From Strigamia acuminata (lineage: Eukaryota; Arthropoda; Chilopoda; Geophilomorpha; Linotaeniidae): a DNA stretch of 64,000 nucleotides. This document shows positions 26,101 to 41,100 of the stretch, piece after piece. Below the pieces are notes generated by a model. That model worked only from the letters and a program-made list of their open reading frames with translations, did no database searches and was not told the DNA's origin. Location: contig OX442314.1 of assembly GCA_949358305.1 (NCBI GenBank), positions 24,173,060-24,237,059 of the forward strand. Reading direction: 5' to 3'. The translations under genes were made by a program, and so were the position numbers. Numbering within the stretch: position 1 is the first letter of the stretch; each line of letters opens with the position of its first letter.

Positions 26101-29100
26101 GGGGAATTTTTACGCAATCCCGGATATATAAGCTTAGATATTACGTAGTAAATCTAAAAAATACACAAGGTGCATTCAGTAACTCATAAACGGTCGTTTA
26201 AACCCGTTTAAACAAACTTTTAAACGAGATTCTTGTTTAAAAGCTCGTTTAAATGGGTTTAAACAGGCTGAAAATAAACGACCTAAATAGGTTGTTTAAA
26301 TCTTCGTGTAACAAGTTTTTCGTTTAAATCGGGTCTTGTTGGCAGCCATCTTGGATTTCCGTTAGATCAGTCAAACCATCTCAATTTTGTAACAGGTATT
26401 GTTTGTTTAGAGTAAACAACAATAATGATCATCACTATGTTTATTATTTGGGCTGGAAACAATAGAAAAAAAGCGAGAAAAGCAAAATCTCAAAAAAAAA
26501 ATACCCAAATACGACTTGCAGTGGGGATATGACATAGAACTTGATCTGGAATCCAAGATCAAGTTTGGCAGTTAAACAATCTTTTATTTCCCAAATAAAC
26601 GATTGCATTCGGAAACAAAACATTTCGTCTAAAAATCCGTGCGAAAGAAAATTTAGACGAGAAGTTATTGAATGCGCCTACTTATTATCTCTTTATGTAC
26701 AATAAATATACATACAACTGTGACAAAGGGGCTCCCGATGGGAGTCTAAACAACTGCTTATTTTGCTTATACGTAAATCCGGCCCTGGCCCTGCTCTAGA
26801 AAAAGTTTACCATAATAAAATGTAACAAAACATTCATGTCCGCCTCGTTACCATATTTCTAGTTAGAATAAACCTGTAAAATCAATTTATAAATGTTTTT
26901 GTTTTTGCTCGGTGCAGCGACTACAATGAAAAATCGGTCTCCCACCTCTGGTCTAGACAACTGCAAAATCGCAGAGACATTATCTTGTCCAAAAAGAAAT
27001 GTGCGGTTTGGATTTGTCATCACAATTCCAAGCACAGACTCGAATGTGCGGTGAACTAATAAAGCCCTTATATCCCAGCATTAAACCTAAATAATGCGTC
27101 CAATTTCACACTATTGTGCAATGCCTCCCAAGCCCCCAGCGAAGCTCTTGGGTGGAGTGACCAACTGAAATCACCATTAATCACGAGCATCTACCTTTGG
27201 TGATGTCGTAGCCAGTTGCCAGGCTGGCTGCCAACACGGCTCCTTGGGCACCACCGATGGCCAATAATTCTTGGCAAGTAAATTGCGAAGAACGCCGACT
27301 GGTGGGCGTGGGAACACGAAGATGGTGCGGCGATTGTGGTTCGGCAACTTTGCCAAGCAGGTTGGTCCCCAGGAAGGGTTGTGGATGTCGAGGAGATGCC
27401 AAAGGGTCGATGTCCGACACTTCCGGACTGGCGCGCGGAGCCACGGGGCTCGTGCATAAGGGAGGAACAGCAACAAGGGCAGATGGCACGGGTGACGAGG
27501 AGACTTGTTCGATGCTCCCGGTTGATGGTTCGGTGATTGCGATGCTGAGCTTGGGTTGTATCACAGGGGGCAATTCGTCTTTTTTAGTTCTACGTCTATT
27601 TCGGCTTTTTTTTCTTCGAAGGGAGATCGTTTTGGGCAGCTCCTTTTCGGGTTGCTTGCGCACGCGTCGGTAGTGGATCATGACTTTTCTCCTTGCCCGC
27701 CGCCACAAATGGGCGATGTATTTGATGATCTCGGTGTAGCAGCTGTTCGGTTCCGACATACTGTTACTCGCGAGCGTGCTTGTCGATTGGTAACGGGCCC
27801 TCTCCATGCGCATGCGTTCCATCTCTCGTTTTTTGGTCTCGGAAAATTGGGTTGCTATGACAACAAGGCAGAGGTTGATCATGAAAAAAGATCCAATCTA
27901 GTTTTACGGAGAAAAATAAATAAAAGAACGAGAAAAATGTCAATATCTTGTTACTTTCTGTGTGCCTCAAGCACCGTTATTATTATTTTCTTTTTTTTTA
28001 TTATAGGTTAGTTGAAAAGGAGATAAGAAACAGACGTGAAATAAGACATAAATTTCGAGAATTCTCTCAACGATGAATGAAACTGATTAAATTGCAATTT
28101 AGCGATTGTTTTTCATATCTTCGGCGAAGTCCCGAGGTTCGAAGCGGGAGGAGAACTGATGTTGCGTAGCGGGGGATCACTGGAGATTTATGCACACATT
28201 AAACCGGTGTTGACAACTAATTTATTACGTAAGTAGACGTCGTTATAATGAATGGCGGCCACGTGCAGCTGTGACGTGTGACGACGCCCTCGGTCACCCC
28301 TGAGAAAAGGGACAGTGCACCCCCAACGCTATCTCCAATTCGACCCGTTTCGTGAATATCCTAAAATCGATTGGAATCGATTTCACTTAAAAATTCATTC
28401 AATAATTACCAAGTCAGTTTCCATTTTGTGCTAAAACCGCAATAAAAATCAATGAACAACCAATTACAAGCATTTATTTTATAAAACCCATGTGGCTCAA
28501 AAATACAATTATATTGCTATATATTTTGGAATTCATTAAGTGAAAAGTAAAATATTGTAAAATATATTTTTGGACCACATATGGGCACCCGAGTTGCAAA
28601 ATAATTTGCGTTTTGTAATTTCTGGTGAAAACGGAAATTCATTTGTTGCTGCGTTCTCTTACACTTGTGCTGCCTATAGTGCGAACATGTGTGAACCGAG
28701 GGTTATGATTTATGCTTATTTCAACTTTAACCTCTTATCTCGAATTAAGCTTATGTAAATCGCATTTAAAATCTTTTTCAACGTCTAATAACATGCAGAA
28801 GTGACTTGTTGGAATGTTAATGACCTTTCCACAATACTCTTAGCATAATTGAGACAACTGTAACCACTTAATCACTTTTACAACATCCGCTCTTACACTA
28901 GACCTTTAAAAGTTCGCACGTCCTTTGTGTTGAAGACAATTTTTTGTGCAGAACATTTAAAAGTAAAAACCTCATAATTCAAAGCAATCACTGCCACATA
29001 GCGACTTGGCTTCGCAATTGGCCGCCATTACTCCGCTCAGCTGTTGGTGCCGCCATTACCATACAAATCCCAAACATTTCGCTTTGTCGTCATTAATTAA

Positions 29101-32100
29101 ATTAAAACAATGCAGATAAATTATGAATGGAATTTTAATTTTCTTTTTTTTTTAAAAAATTTCATTCCAGTTCCTCTTCAAGAATTAGTTGTATTGTATG
29201 GGAGCCAAGTTTTATCTTGTCATTGGCTGTAATTTAAACCGCGATCCAATTTAAATTGCGGGATGATAATAGGTCACTGGCGACACAATCCGGAAATGAG
29301 TTAAATAATACCCAATTGCGTAACTGCGCATTTGAATCGCGCCGTGCCGTGCGGTTCGCGAGTCGCGACTAGCGCGTCATCGCATCGCTTGATTCTCCGT
29401 CTCCAGGGTTGAGGTACGCTCATTTCATTATTCTCCCCGTCTCATTTATCACTTGTCACCATCATCATAACTCAAAGAAAAACAATCTACATACCACTAT
29501 TAAAAGTACAAAATAAATCCAATCCCAGAAAGAGTGAGCATCTTGTACATAGTACATAATATCCGTCCACCCTTCTAGACTGATGACCTAAAATCACAAA
29601 AAAAAATATATTAACATTTCAATCAAATAGATGCATTCCAAGTTTCTGTTTCAGCTGTTTTTAGGGTTTCCATAAACAGAATAGACTTCAAAAACGGCCA
29701 TGAATAATCATCATAAACAGCAAAAACAGAATTCCACAACTGGAATGGTTTTTGATATCGTTTACACCTGGTTTTGGTTTTTACAAACAAATTAAAAATG
29801 GCTGTCCCGCGAGTTAGATCGAGATCAAACTTCCACTTGTTAGGTTGCTTACAGGCGAAGCATGCACCACCGAAAAACGGGAGTAAAAGCATGCAGTGTA
29901 CTTTGTAGTCTATACTGACCAAACAGTGCTCGTCCGAACATGTGCGCATAAATTAACTGGCGAGTAAGGCCCGGATAAATGCATAAATGCGTAGGAATTA
30001 TTTTTATTCAATAAAAAGCTGAAATTGGCAATAAATGCATATTTTCCAAAAATCAGAAATAAATGCGTAAATCGCCATTCTTCGGGAAAAAAATGGCGAT
30101 TTGTGTCTTTTTTTAACGATACGTAACATGTACTTATCAATTTTTGGACAGCCTGTTAGGCCAGACAACTTTCTGGGACTCGTTCAATGTCCAGGCTAAA
30201 CAGAGTACACCATAATCAAATTCATTCATTATACAAAAATAAAAATAAATTTCATTGCCATTTAGGTGTAAAACCCAAAACTAGACTATAAACACGAAAT
30301 AATGTCACTAAAAACGAGTTTCTGCTTTATATGTAAAGCAGAAACTTTAAAAGCACCCAACAATCCCCGTTTGACTTACTAGGAAAATGGCTACCCAGGC
30401 TAAGCCTATATTATCAAAAGAAATTGCTCCCTGAAAAGGATTCTTGTCTCCGGGTCTGCACTTGGTATAATACTGGTGCCAATTGACGCAAGAACCATTG
30501 GTGGGTGTATTATTGCTAAAGGGCAGAGCTGTAGCGTTGCATATCATTGCCTTCTGCTTCATGGGAGGTAACACACGGCACGTGTGTAGCCCACTGTCTT
30601 TCGGTAAGCTACAGATGTAGTCCTTCTCGGCTTCGTACACTTTATAATACGAAGATAAAGGCCTATAAAAAAAAAACACATTATGAGTCATTCCTGCTGA
30701 AAGAACCTCCAAACTGTTGCTTTAATAGACGTTAAATGATTTCTGCTATTCTGTATTGATCGTGTTGGGTTCGTGTCGTAAGAAATGCATTTTCTTTTCG
30801 TTGCTAGGTTTCCAAATGCTGGAATTTCACGTTATGTGACAATTACACGATTATTAATCGATAATCAACTCCCAATTGGCATCGGAGCTGTCACAAATTC
30901 CAAATGTGAAGTGTGTACAAGGAAAAGAAATGCATTCATTTTCTTGCCGACATTACAAAGAGGTTTTTTTTTCCAGCGCATATCGTTCTTTATAGTTGAC
31001 AGTTTGAGGGGGGAAAATGTTCATTTCGACAATATCTTTATGTAAAGTCTTTTTTTTTTATATTTGCAGCTTTAAGTTGACCTGTTGAATCAGTTTTAAG
31101 CTTTATTTCAGAAATCTTTTTCCTAAATTGAATTTTGAAGAAAAAAAAAATAAAAAAAATCATAATGATTTGGGAATGGGAATTATGAGTGCACACGACC
31201 CTAAATCCTATGCAATTTCGTGCGGTTCGCGAAAGGAATCGATAGATTGGATGACTGTAAATGGATTTTACGGTAAATGTTTTCGGGTCTATAAACTCGG
31301 AATGAGAAATTGAGCTGGGAATAATGCGGCATTGCAAATTCAATGTAAAGCAAACTATTTTACTTAAGTAAAATCATTTTTGTCAAACCCAGAATGGACC
31401 ACACAAATTTAAGCAGCATTGGGCCTGGTCAATAATTGAATGAGTGACCTACTGTATAAATCCCAGTTGTTTCCCACCCTTCACTGATTTAAAGTGCTGT
31501 TTCTATGGCAAGAACATCTGCTACCCACATTCCAACATGGTTTTCTGTGGTTCGCCCATTCCCGATGCAAATGCAAGATTGGGTCCTCGAGAAAATCATC
31601 CCACAGAACGCCCCTTGCAAAGCCTAATGCTATGGACAGACATAGCAGTTTGGCGCATTCAATTAAGAATTAACGCTACTTGTTAACCATGATATAGTGT
31701 TCTTGAATGTAATTCTTGCTACAAGATAGCAAAAGAATTAACACAAGATTCTAGGTACATTCCATCGAACATGTTTCATCGACGTACATTTCATCATGAA
31801 CCAAGGATAACATGTTCAGAGCGCCACATAATATATAGCCACACTGTATTCTGAGATGACAACAAGTAACAAACATGCTTACAAGGAGACCGCAGGAGTG
31901 TGTAATTCACAATTGTTAAAATTATTGTTAAATAAAGTATTCACATGGACCTGAGCAATGTTTCTTTCAAATATTTCTTTCGGCATTTTTTGACTTTACT
32001 TCTAATTTTCAATTAGAGCTCACTTTCTTTCTATATAATTTTTATTCCACTTGTAGATCATCCCCGACTTAATGATTGTCACATAGATTAGGATTTTCGG

Positions 32101-35100
32101 GCTTAACTTCTACAGGGAGTTTAGAGATTAACTTGTCCTTGGACAAGAACTTATTGTGTACCACTGTATGAAGCTGAAGCAGTTACGACAGCCATACTAC
32201 TTTTATTGGATCAATAAATCCAAACCAACAAAATGAAAATCTTTGGAATAAAAGCCCAATTCTGCGTTTACTGAAAATTTAAAACTCATGAATTTTAAAT
32301 CCACCTGTCTGCTAAACTTCGCCAAATTGCATTAGCATAGTGATTCAAGCGTAGCTATTTGAAAATTGCAATTTATGATTTTAATTTTAATCTTTATTAA
32401 CTATTACTAAAAACTCCATACTTTAATTCATTTACAATCTGTGCATTTCCCAGTACTACGGAAACATAAGTGTTTTAATATTTAAATTCTGCTCCTTGGC
32501 AATGCATTATTCAGTTTTAATAGTCATCGCAGTGGTCTTATTTTAATGAGTTAAGCAGTGGTTTCAATGTCAATGTTAAAGTGGTGATTGAACGGTTGAG
32601 ACTTGTGCATTCACTTACCCAAGACACCATTAAAAATTAAACTTCCTTTGTAAATCACCAAGCTAAGAGCTGTATGTCACTCTACCTCGTGCCAAAATAA
32701 ACAATTACAAAAGTCACAAACCATTAGTGAAATACATCTTGCTTTGAGAATAAAAATGGTAGAATGTAGTTTCCTTTTCCCTGACAGTTTTTTCTTGAAA
32801 CTAAACACCATTTAGTGGCATTTGCACAACTTAATTGGCAGATAGAATAAGTTAAGTTACACACAATTTTAAGTTACATAACAAAATCCATCATTCTCTC
32901 TCTATCCTTTTTCCACTTTAAATTTTTTTTCCAGAATGTTACTTGGGCCAAGGCTTTAATTCAATTGAATTTTAAAAAAAAATAAACTCCCACACTACTC
33001 TCAGTCCATTAGATTAAATTTAACCTTCCTACAGCCAGGGGTAGATAAAAAAAATTAGAAAATCTAACGAACTCTTTTTCCCCCTGAAAATTAATTAAGG
33101 GAACCAACTTTTTTACCTCAAAAATTATTTTTCTTATTTTTTAATGACTAATTACAAACAGTTTTTCAATTGTTAATGAGGTAATTTAATATTTTTAACA
33201 TTGTTAACACCAATAAATGGTGCGCCCTACACCATTTTGCCACCTTTTTGCGCTAGGCGGCGTATTGAAATCAGTCTTAAAACGAGTTGGTGCCAAGAAA
33301 AATTAGAAAACTGAGATTGCACACACGCAAATACACAATCAAAAATAGCAAAAATGACCGACCGTAGCAATGTATTGTAACCATGATTTTGAGAAAGTTA
33401 AATATAGGTTAGGTTAGGACTCGCGTTACCAAGTTTAAGACCAAACTTCTCTGTACAGAGGCGCGTAAACTGAAGTATTGTTTACAGCACAAGAAAGAAA
33501 GAAAGAAAGATACCAACAAGTTCAGATATCAGAACGTTTGGTATTGAGCAGTAAGAAAATCCATACGAGTCAACCAATAGAAAAATGAGAGATTGTGCCA
33601 TTGTACAATTTAATCAATGAAAACTCAAACAAAATGGATGACAGAGTAAGAGAAAATTAATAATCAATTTTGATTGGCAGTCACCAGAGAACATTCTTGC
33701 ACAATGTGAACTGCATGCTTGCTTTCTTGCTTTCAAGCACACTGTAACAGAAGCTAGTCCCTCTATTTCGAGAAATACAACAACTGTTTAGTCTTATTTC
33801 TACACATTTAAAAGTAGCTACAACAATCGGACGTTACAAACCACTGAACACACATCTAAAGCTAGGTTCACACCAGACGCAATGCAAGGAAACTGACGCA
33901 ATGCAAGCTGCTTGCGTCCAAAAATTCTTGACGTTGACGCCAATTACTGCTTCAACTCCAAGTTGAAGAAAGCGACAACGCAAAGAAAGGTCTTCCGGCC
34001 AACCAATCACGATCGACTCCAACTCTTATTGATTCACGTCTGGTTGGTGAGACTTTGCCACATGCAAATGCAAACAGGCCGCCATTTTCGGATTCTGGGA
34101 CCAGTTCTAGAACTACATCCAATTCCAGGTTTCATTGAAACCATCTGATTGACCAGACGCAACATCAATTGTTTCAGCTCTGTTCACACGTGCCCTGCAG
34201 TGTGAACAGACTCTGCGTTGTGTTTGACTAATTTTTCCTTGCATTGCGTCTAGTGTGAACACAAGTGAACACAAGCTTAAAAGTCTAGCCACAACTCGAT
34301 TGCAAACGTCCACAAACATCAAAGTTTTCAATTGTAATAAATCACCAGATACATAACATGTTCAATAAAGTAACATCACAACATGGCACCAGTTAAGCCC
34401 ATGTTAAATTGATTCAATGCTGCTATTGATTCGAATACAGCACAGCCACACCATGTCTAACAAATTGAAGTTAGCAGACTGATAAATGATGAGCACATGC
34501 TGCACGTGTTACTTATTTTGCGTTCTTAGAAAATTTGTATCCTATCGTTCATCTAAACGCATTAGGTGCATTCAATCTGCACTTTGAAAAGTGAATTCTT
34601 TATCTTTTGGCTGGCGGATATGACGTTTTTATGTCATCACTTTCGAATGTACTGATCTAAAAGATAATTAGATAACAAAGACGAGAGTTGGTCGCTCTTC
34701 TTACTCACAGATGTGTTGTCTTAAGGCAGAATTGCACATACTGATTCCGAATACGCATTCAATTTAAAAGATAAAATATGCTTGTCTATCTCTAAAAATA
34801 CTCTAATATCAACTTTAATTTATTAAATAAATTTGCCAAGAATGTTTGCACTGGAGGGTTTTGGGAATTTCAAAATGCAGCCATTACATTGCAACATTCC
34901 TGAAAGACACGTTTTAAATTTCATAGCAAAAAAAAAAATGTTGTCAGACCGATCCAACTTCAAAATGGCACATGGATGTAATTTCACAAGATGAAATGTT
35001 ACTACTTCAAGTTGTGTTGCATTTTGAAGGTAACCAGATACTGGTCTAAATTTCTGCTTAGTGCGCTTTTACTACAGTTCGTGCCCGGTATCTTGATGCC

Positions 35101-38100
35101 TAATTTATACTGCGCAACCCATTCTGCGCAGCTGATTTCCTAATTCCAGTCATTATTTAGCAGTGTTAAGGCTAGTTCACAATGCTCCAAATTGGTGTTC
35201 ACGGTGACGCAAGCCACATTTTGCGCAACAATTTGCGTTGAAACAGAAAATAGACCTTTGGAAAATCATGATGTAATGCCCTTTGGCTCCGCCCACAATA
35301 ATGTGCCGTATTTTGAAATTGCATTGAGCTTGCTTGTGTCATGTGATATTATCCACCAATCAAAAAGCTTCATCACCTACCTACAACAAAGCACAGCTTT
35401 CCTGCGCATGTTGCGTCATAAGAGTATTCTAAATTGGGCAAGTTTTGATGCGTTGTGAACAGAAACTTCGCACAAAATTTCGGGCAACAATTAAATTTCG
35501 CTCGTTGCTTCGCAGCATTGTGAACTAGCCTTAAAGCTTAAAATTAGGCTTATTAATTCAACTAGAAAATAAATCAACAACAATAAACGCATTAACAAAA
35601 GTAATTCACAGCATGGCACCGAAATTTTGTTGCATTTTTTCCCTTTGTGTGCAACAAGCTTGACAATAGCTGCGTTATCGTAAATACATGCGCAAAATGT
35701 AATGGGCAGTTTGAATTTGGCATCAAGAAGCCGAGCGTAAATTGCAACTGCATTTGAAAAATCTTTGTCTGAATGCATATTTTAGACAGTCAGTCCGAAC
35801 TAAAAACGCTGATTAATGACTGTTTATCTGCAATAAATTGAAAAACGCCAGAAAGCATGTTTAGAACTACATGTTTTGTTATTTAAATGTTGTGTGCATG
35901 CCCACTGCAGCTAAAAACAGACTGAATTGGTCGCCATTCAGTTAGGACCGAGACAATCTGCAGTTTAGCCGACTGGATCAAATGACACCAAATTTACATT
36001 CAAAATTCAGAGTTTAAATATGCTGTGTAGTCCAAATGACTTTTTCAATGCATCTACGCTTTATCTGCCAAATAAAAATCCTAAAATAATTTTTCTTTTT
36101 AATTTTTAAAATTCAGTTCAAGTAGTAACGCCCAGAAACAGTCTGATTAAAAAAAAAAAAACTGCACTCCAATAATAACCATTTATATACTTTAAGACCC
36201 AACATTACTGCCATGAGCCTGCTAATCCCATAAGAATTCATAACCCTGATGGGTCCCATTTCTTTTTCATATATATATAAAAAAAAAGCATTATTTAAAA
36301 TTACAACATAAAAAAATTTTTAAAAAATGTTTGCAATCGAGTAAATATAAACTCCACTCGCTTAATCTTACTTAACAATTTTCACTGTCTCGGAATAATG
36401 AGGAGGAATGACCTTCCTGTATTAAACAAACAAAAAATTACAAAAAAAAAAAAAAAAAATTAAAAATGAAAACGTTTCTGAATTAATCAACAGGATTAAG
36501 GGTTTTAGTGCAACTCAATTGATTTGCAACGTGCGAATTAATTTGTCGTTGAAATACACTCATCGCATGTTATCTCACGATTCTATTGACTCGGGTATTA
36601 GATATTCAACTGTAGGTAATTAGAAGAGGTTAAATTGTTTGTTCCCTTTAGGTCACGTGCGTGTCAGTTATAATCGATTAATCTGCAACGAGCAACGCCT
36701 CAGATCAAATCACCAATATAAACATACACAATTATATTGTTTTAGTCGGGTTATTAACGTTTCGTTACGTTGTTTGATTAAAACGTACAAAGAATAAATG
36801 AAAATAATTAATTTTGAGCTCACTCGGGATAAGTGACGTTGGCCGGCAAATGGATGAAACATCGTTGCCGTAAAAGCCCCGCCCATAGCTGAACACCTAC
36901 GATGCCGAAGATGAAAAACACGAAGAAACATAAGAGCAAAACGTTGCCTAACATAGGCAGAGTATCGAGCAGTAACATGACGAGAATGCGCATGCCTGAA
37001 ATTAGAGAACAGAAAAATTATTCAAATCAAATTGGATTATTTTTTTTTTTGGAATTTTCAAATTGCTTCATTATTGTTAATTATTATTATTATTACAATT
37101 AATAATGGAAAATATATTCCAAATTTTAGTAATTAGTATCATCTGTGCTCGCTATGATAAAGCGCACATCACCTAATAAATCAGGCCTCCATTTGCAACT
37201 AAATTGGATTTTTACGAAAAAATAATCAATTCCGTAATTTAATTTCCATTATCACCACCAGAAAATGTAAAAAAAAAAAAAAATTCGAGAAAAAAAATTT
37301 ACCGCCCAAAACCAACACTTAAAAATCAAATTAAATATTGACATAAACTAATTGGAACACCAAAATCGAACAAAACTAGTGTTGAAACCTACAAAAACGT
37401 CGCAATCATTTAGAGAAATACTTCAAACCATGATTATATATCATCAACAAGATTGCAATGGCCGCCATATTAGAACCGGACTTCGTGTTGCGCCGAAGCT
37501 AATGAGCTGGCAGAGAATTATCGATGTTTGTTTAAAGTGGCTTCCTATGCAGTTAAATTGTCAGCGGGAGTTAAATTATCACTCGCAATATCACAATAAA
37601 TGCTGGGGTTATTGGCAGATATTTTTTGACCACAATTTTTTTCTGCCTGGTTAAATCACGAGTGCTCGAAGCTTTGAAGGGCACGAGTGGTTTACCTTTG
37701 ACAGGAAAAATGTGTGGTCAATTGCCCGAGCACGTGTGGTATTTGAAAAGGAAATTTCATGAATGCGCGTGGAAGTGAGAATGTCGGAATTATAACAAGT
37801 GTACGACTTAACCATCTTGTTTAGTGGATTTTGACACTAGGGTACAGCAGTTGCGCAAATTACCACAGAATTCCGATTTGATTGGCTCAAATGAATCAAA
37901 TTTTCGGTGTCATTGGTCAATTTACCAACTTAAATAATCATTTCAACAACAGTTCATGAAATTCTGGGAAGTAAAATTCTTCCAAAAATGATTAACTAAA
38001 TCACAAAATCAGAAAATATGAACACTAAAAGCAATGTTCACACTAGCAGTAAGAATTAACAGTACCATTAGATCAATGTACATGCACGGAATATTTCGAG

Positions 38101-41100
38101 TGAGATGAAATATTCCGTGTACACAACTGTCATGTAAACAGGGATGACAAGGATTATTCGAGTAGTGAATAATCCCTCGCAGAAGGTTGTTTAATTCCAG
38201 TGAACTTAAACTATTTTTATTGCGCATGCGCGCATCGCTTCTGGCACTTCCCCATTGGTCGAAAACCGAAAGTGATCACGAATTATTTTCTGCATATAAA
38301 CACAACAATTTGATTTTTTCACTACTCGAATTATTCTCCACTCAAAATATTCGGTACAAGTAAACGTAGCAATAGAAAAAATATATCTGCGCTCTTCATT
38401 GAAATGCCGAAATTCGAATTGCCAAGATAATTCACTGAAAACCATTCCCAGAACACCGTGACAATTCATCAAAAATCAAAACCAGGACATCTGGTCACCC
38501 TGATAGTGAGAGACGTATATAACTGATTTGTGAGTAAAATAGTAAATCCGGCCATGTGCATAATATGGCCCCATTGAGGTCAATGGGAGGGCAGGGGAGC
38601 TGGTACAGAGCCCTATGTGCTACAAGCAGACTAAACAAAATTGGCGCTGTCCTATTGATACCACGCTACAAGAATAATATATCGCCGTATACCCGGTGGC
38701 CCAAATAAAACCGACTCGACAATACACACGTACGACGTCATTCCCATTGAATAACATGTTATTCAATGAATGAGAATGACGTCACGTACAAACACGAAAC
38801 GAGTTTTGCATACGTTTTAGAGTTTTTGAATGCAGCTAGTGTCTCAAAAAATGTAAACTCTGTTTAATTAAATATACATTAATCATTAGTTGTGGGCAGT
38901 GTTGTTTAATTAACGTTTCTGGTGCAGTTGTTTTTGTTCTTTCGTTTGGTGTTTAGTTTTTGGCGATCCGAGCTTTCGCTTGCGAGATATTTGCAATTTT
39001 AATAAAATTCCAATTTGCCAAGTTTGATTGCACTAGTCATTCCTGAATTTCAAATTTTGTAAAAACCGGTGAATTTTTATCCGGTCTAGCCCGACAATTT
39101 TTTTTATATACAGGTCCTAAACCTGTTCTCCGGGACCCTGAGCCCTTATTTGACTTCTCAACCATTACTTCCTTGCTGCTACTGCTTGCATGAACCCTAT
39201 AGCTTGAAACTAAATCCCCATTTTTAATGCAATATATCAGATAAGAGCTGATAAAATATTCCCACTTGAATTCCAAAGGAACAATTCATTGTAATGAACC
39301 ATTACAGAGGTGCTTAGCGAATGTCTTTATTGCTGGCACGGAAACGAGGATTTAAATTTCTCAAATGCACACGTGGGATTTCTCAATTCTGCTAGTTTGC
39401 ACAAGTAAAATTTAAAACTTACTCGGAATCCGATTGATCGCTCGAAGAGGCCTTAAAACACGTATCGTACGAATGGCTGACAAATTCATGTTTTCCATGT
39501 CCAAACAATATTCGATAGCGCTGAAAAACAATAAAAACAATTCAAATAACTGTCACTCAACCAGTTTCATAACGCAAGATTTAATCTCAAGTAGTCTGCT
39601 CACCCAGCCATGACGATGAAACAGTCCAGTCGATTCCAAGTCTCAGCTAAATATGCTCCTTTCCCCCACATTCCCATGGCAATCATCTTGATCATCATTT
39701 CCACGGCGAAGAAGGTAAAGATGACGTCATCGAACATCTGCAACAGCAATTACAAAACGAGTAATTAGCGGAAATTAGATGAAATATTCAAAACACAAGT
39801 CAATATGTCGTTTATCTTTTATACTACTCGAAGAAATGCAGAATTATTTTCGACAAAACTGCATTTTAAATGCAAGTTAAACATGCCTTTACTGTATGAA
39901 TGTGCCTAGTAACCAATTTAATTAATATTTATTGTAAACGAACAGCTTGCAATAACTTTTCATCAATGCATTTTTTTTGCAAAGTATTAGAATTTGTGGT
40001 TGTTCCTATTGCATTAATTAAGACAAATTCAACTGCTTATCAAACCTTCATCTCAGCTCTTAAAATACTTCCTTTGTGGTTATTTTAATTCTGTTAAGTG
40101 TTCCTTTATAATTGCTGTCTACAAGTCACATTGCAATAAAACATTTAGCACAACATAAATCTGTGAAATATTTCGTTTGTCACACTTAAAATGCTTTTGC
40201 TGAAAATATAGAAACATTTTGACATTACTCGCATCTGCTTCCGCTGCTCATTTATTTTTATTTTTATTATTTTTTTCCACTTTTTTTTAGCTTTGACGTG
40301 TTGTTTTGTCTTTCGACTTTGTTTCTTTACGTCTACATTGTCTGTTTTGTTTTTCTTTCTGTCAGATCATGGCATATATGGCCTTAGAGGTTTGCTTGAG
40401 ACAATAAAACCAATTCTCACTCTCTTCTTTAAGTGTGACATCACGTCCATAGACAGGCCTGCCTTAGCAATTGTAAAGCCCAATTTCGACCATTCAGGGA
40501 GGGCCACTTGGGAGTGGGGCAACTGCAAATCTTCGACTCCAGAAAAGGCCCTTATTTCATTATCAGTGGCCCCACCTACAGTTCGTGCCTAGTATCTTGA
40601 TGCCAAATTCATGCTGCGCATCCCATTCTGCACAGTCGATTTCCTAATTTCCAGTCGTCATTTAGCAATGTTATGCCTAATACTGTTCAAATAAATGAAA
40701 TAAGCAGCAAATAAACTCATTAACAAAAGTAATTTACAGCATGGTACCAAAATTTTGTTGCTTTATTTCCTTTGTGTGCAACAAATTTGATAATCGTTAT
40801 GTTAAATGCACAGTTTGAATTTGGCACCAAGATACAAACTGTAACTTCTGCTCGATTTGCAAGAATTGGACCAATTTCCTTATATAAATACCGTATTTTA
40901 TCGATTAGGAGCCACGGCTCTTATTCAAAACTGCCATTTTTGTCAGCAATTACAATTCCGGTTTTTCGTTTGTTAAACAATACCGTACTTTTGCAAAAAT
41001 ACGGTATTCTTGGTGTCTTAGCCGCGGCTACTATTCGAGAGCGACTCTTAATCGGTAAAATACGGTATATATAGTTTATACAGACAGACTACTTTTCTCA

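Larger units (their letters stand above)
22813..27194 (-). other. Intron between I-II linker exons
   Basis: Contains a partial fold-back element (about 23,015-23,100), a CAGTTCG MITE (23,328-23,577), a solo pogo-like MITE (24,464-24,641) and a GTTTAAAC-rich element (about 26,168-26,690). No exon was recognised. Confidence 0.6.
30663..36371 (-). other. Large intron in the domain I turret
   Basis: 5.7 kb, the longest intron in the gene. It contains a MITE with GTTCACACCAGACGC ends (33,860-34,278) and a CAGTTCG MITE with a TTAA-flanked insertion (35,075-35,744). The rest (30,700-33,850) shows no recognised feature. Confidence 0.6.

Noticed and set aside
27257-28011. Long plus-strand open frames over the I-II linker
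   Set aside because: They are antisense to a well-supported Cav3 exon whose GC-rich codons create open frames on the other strand.
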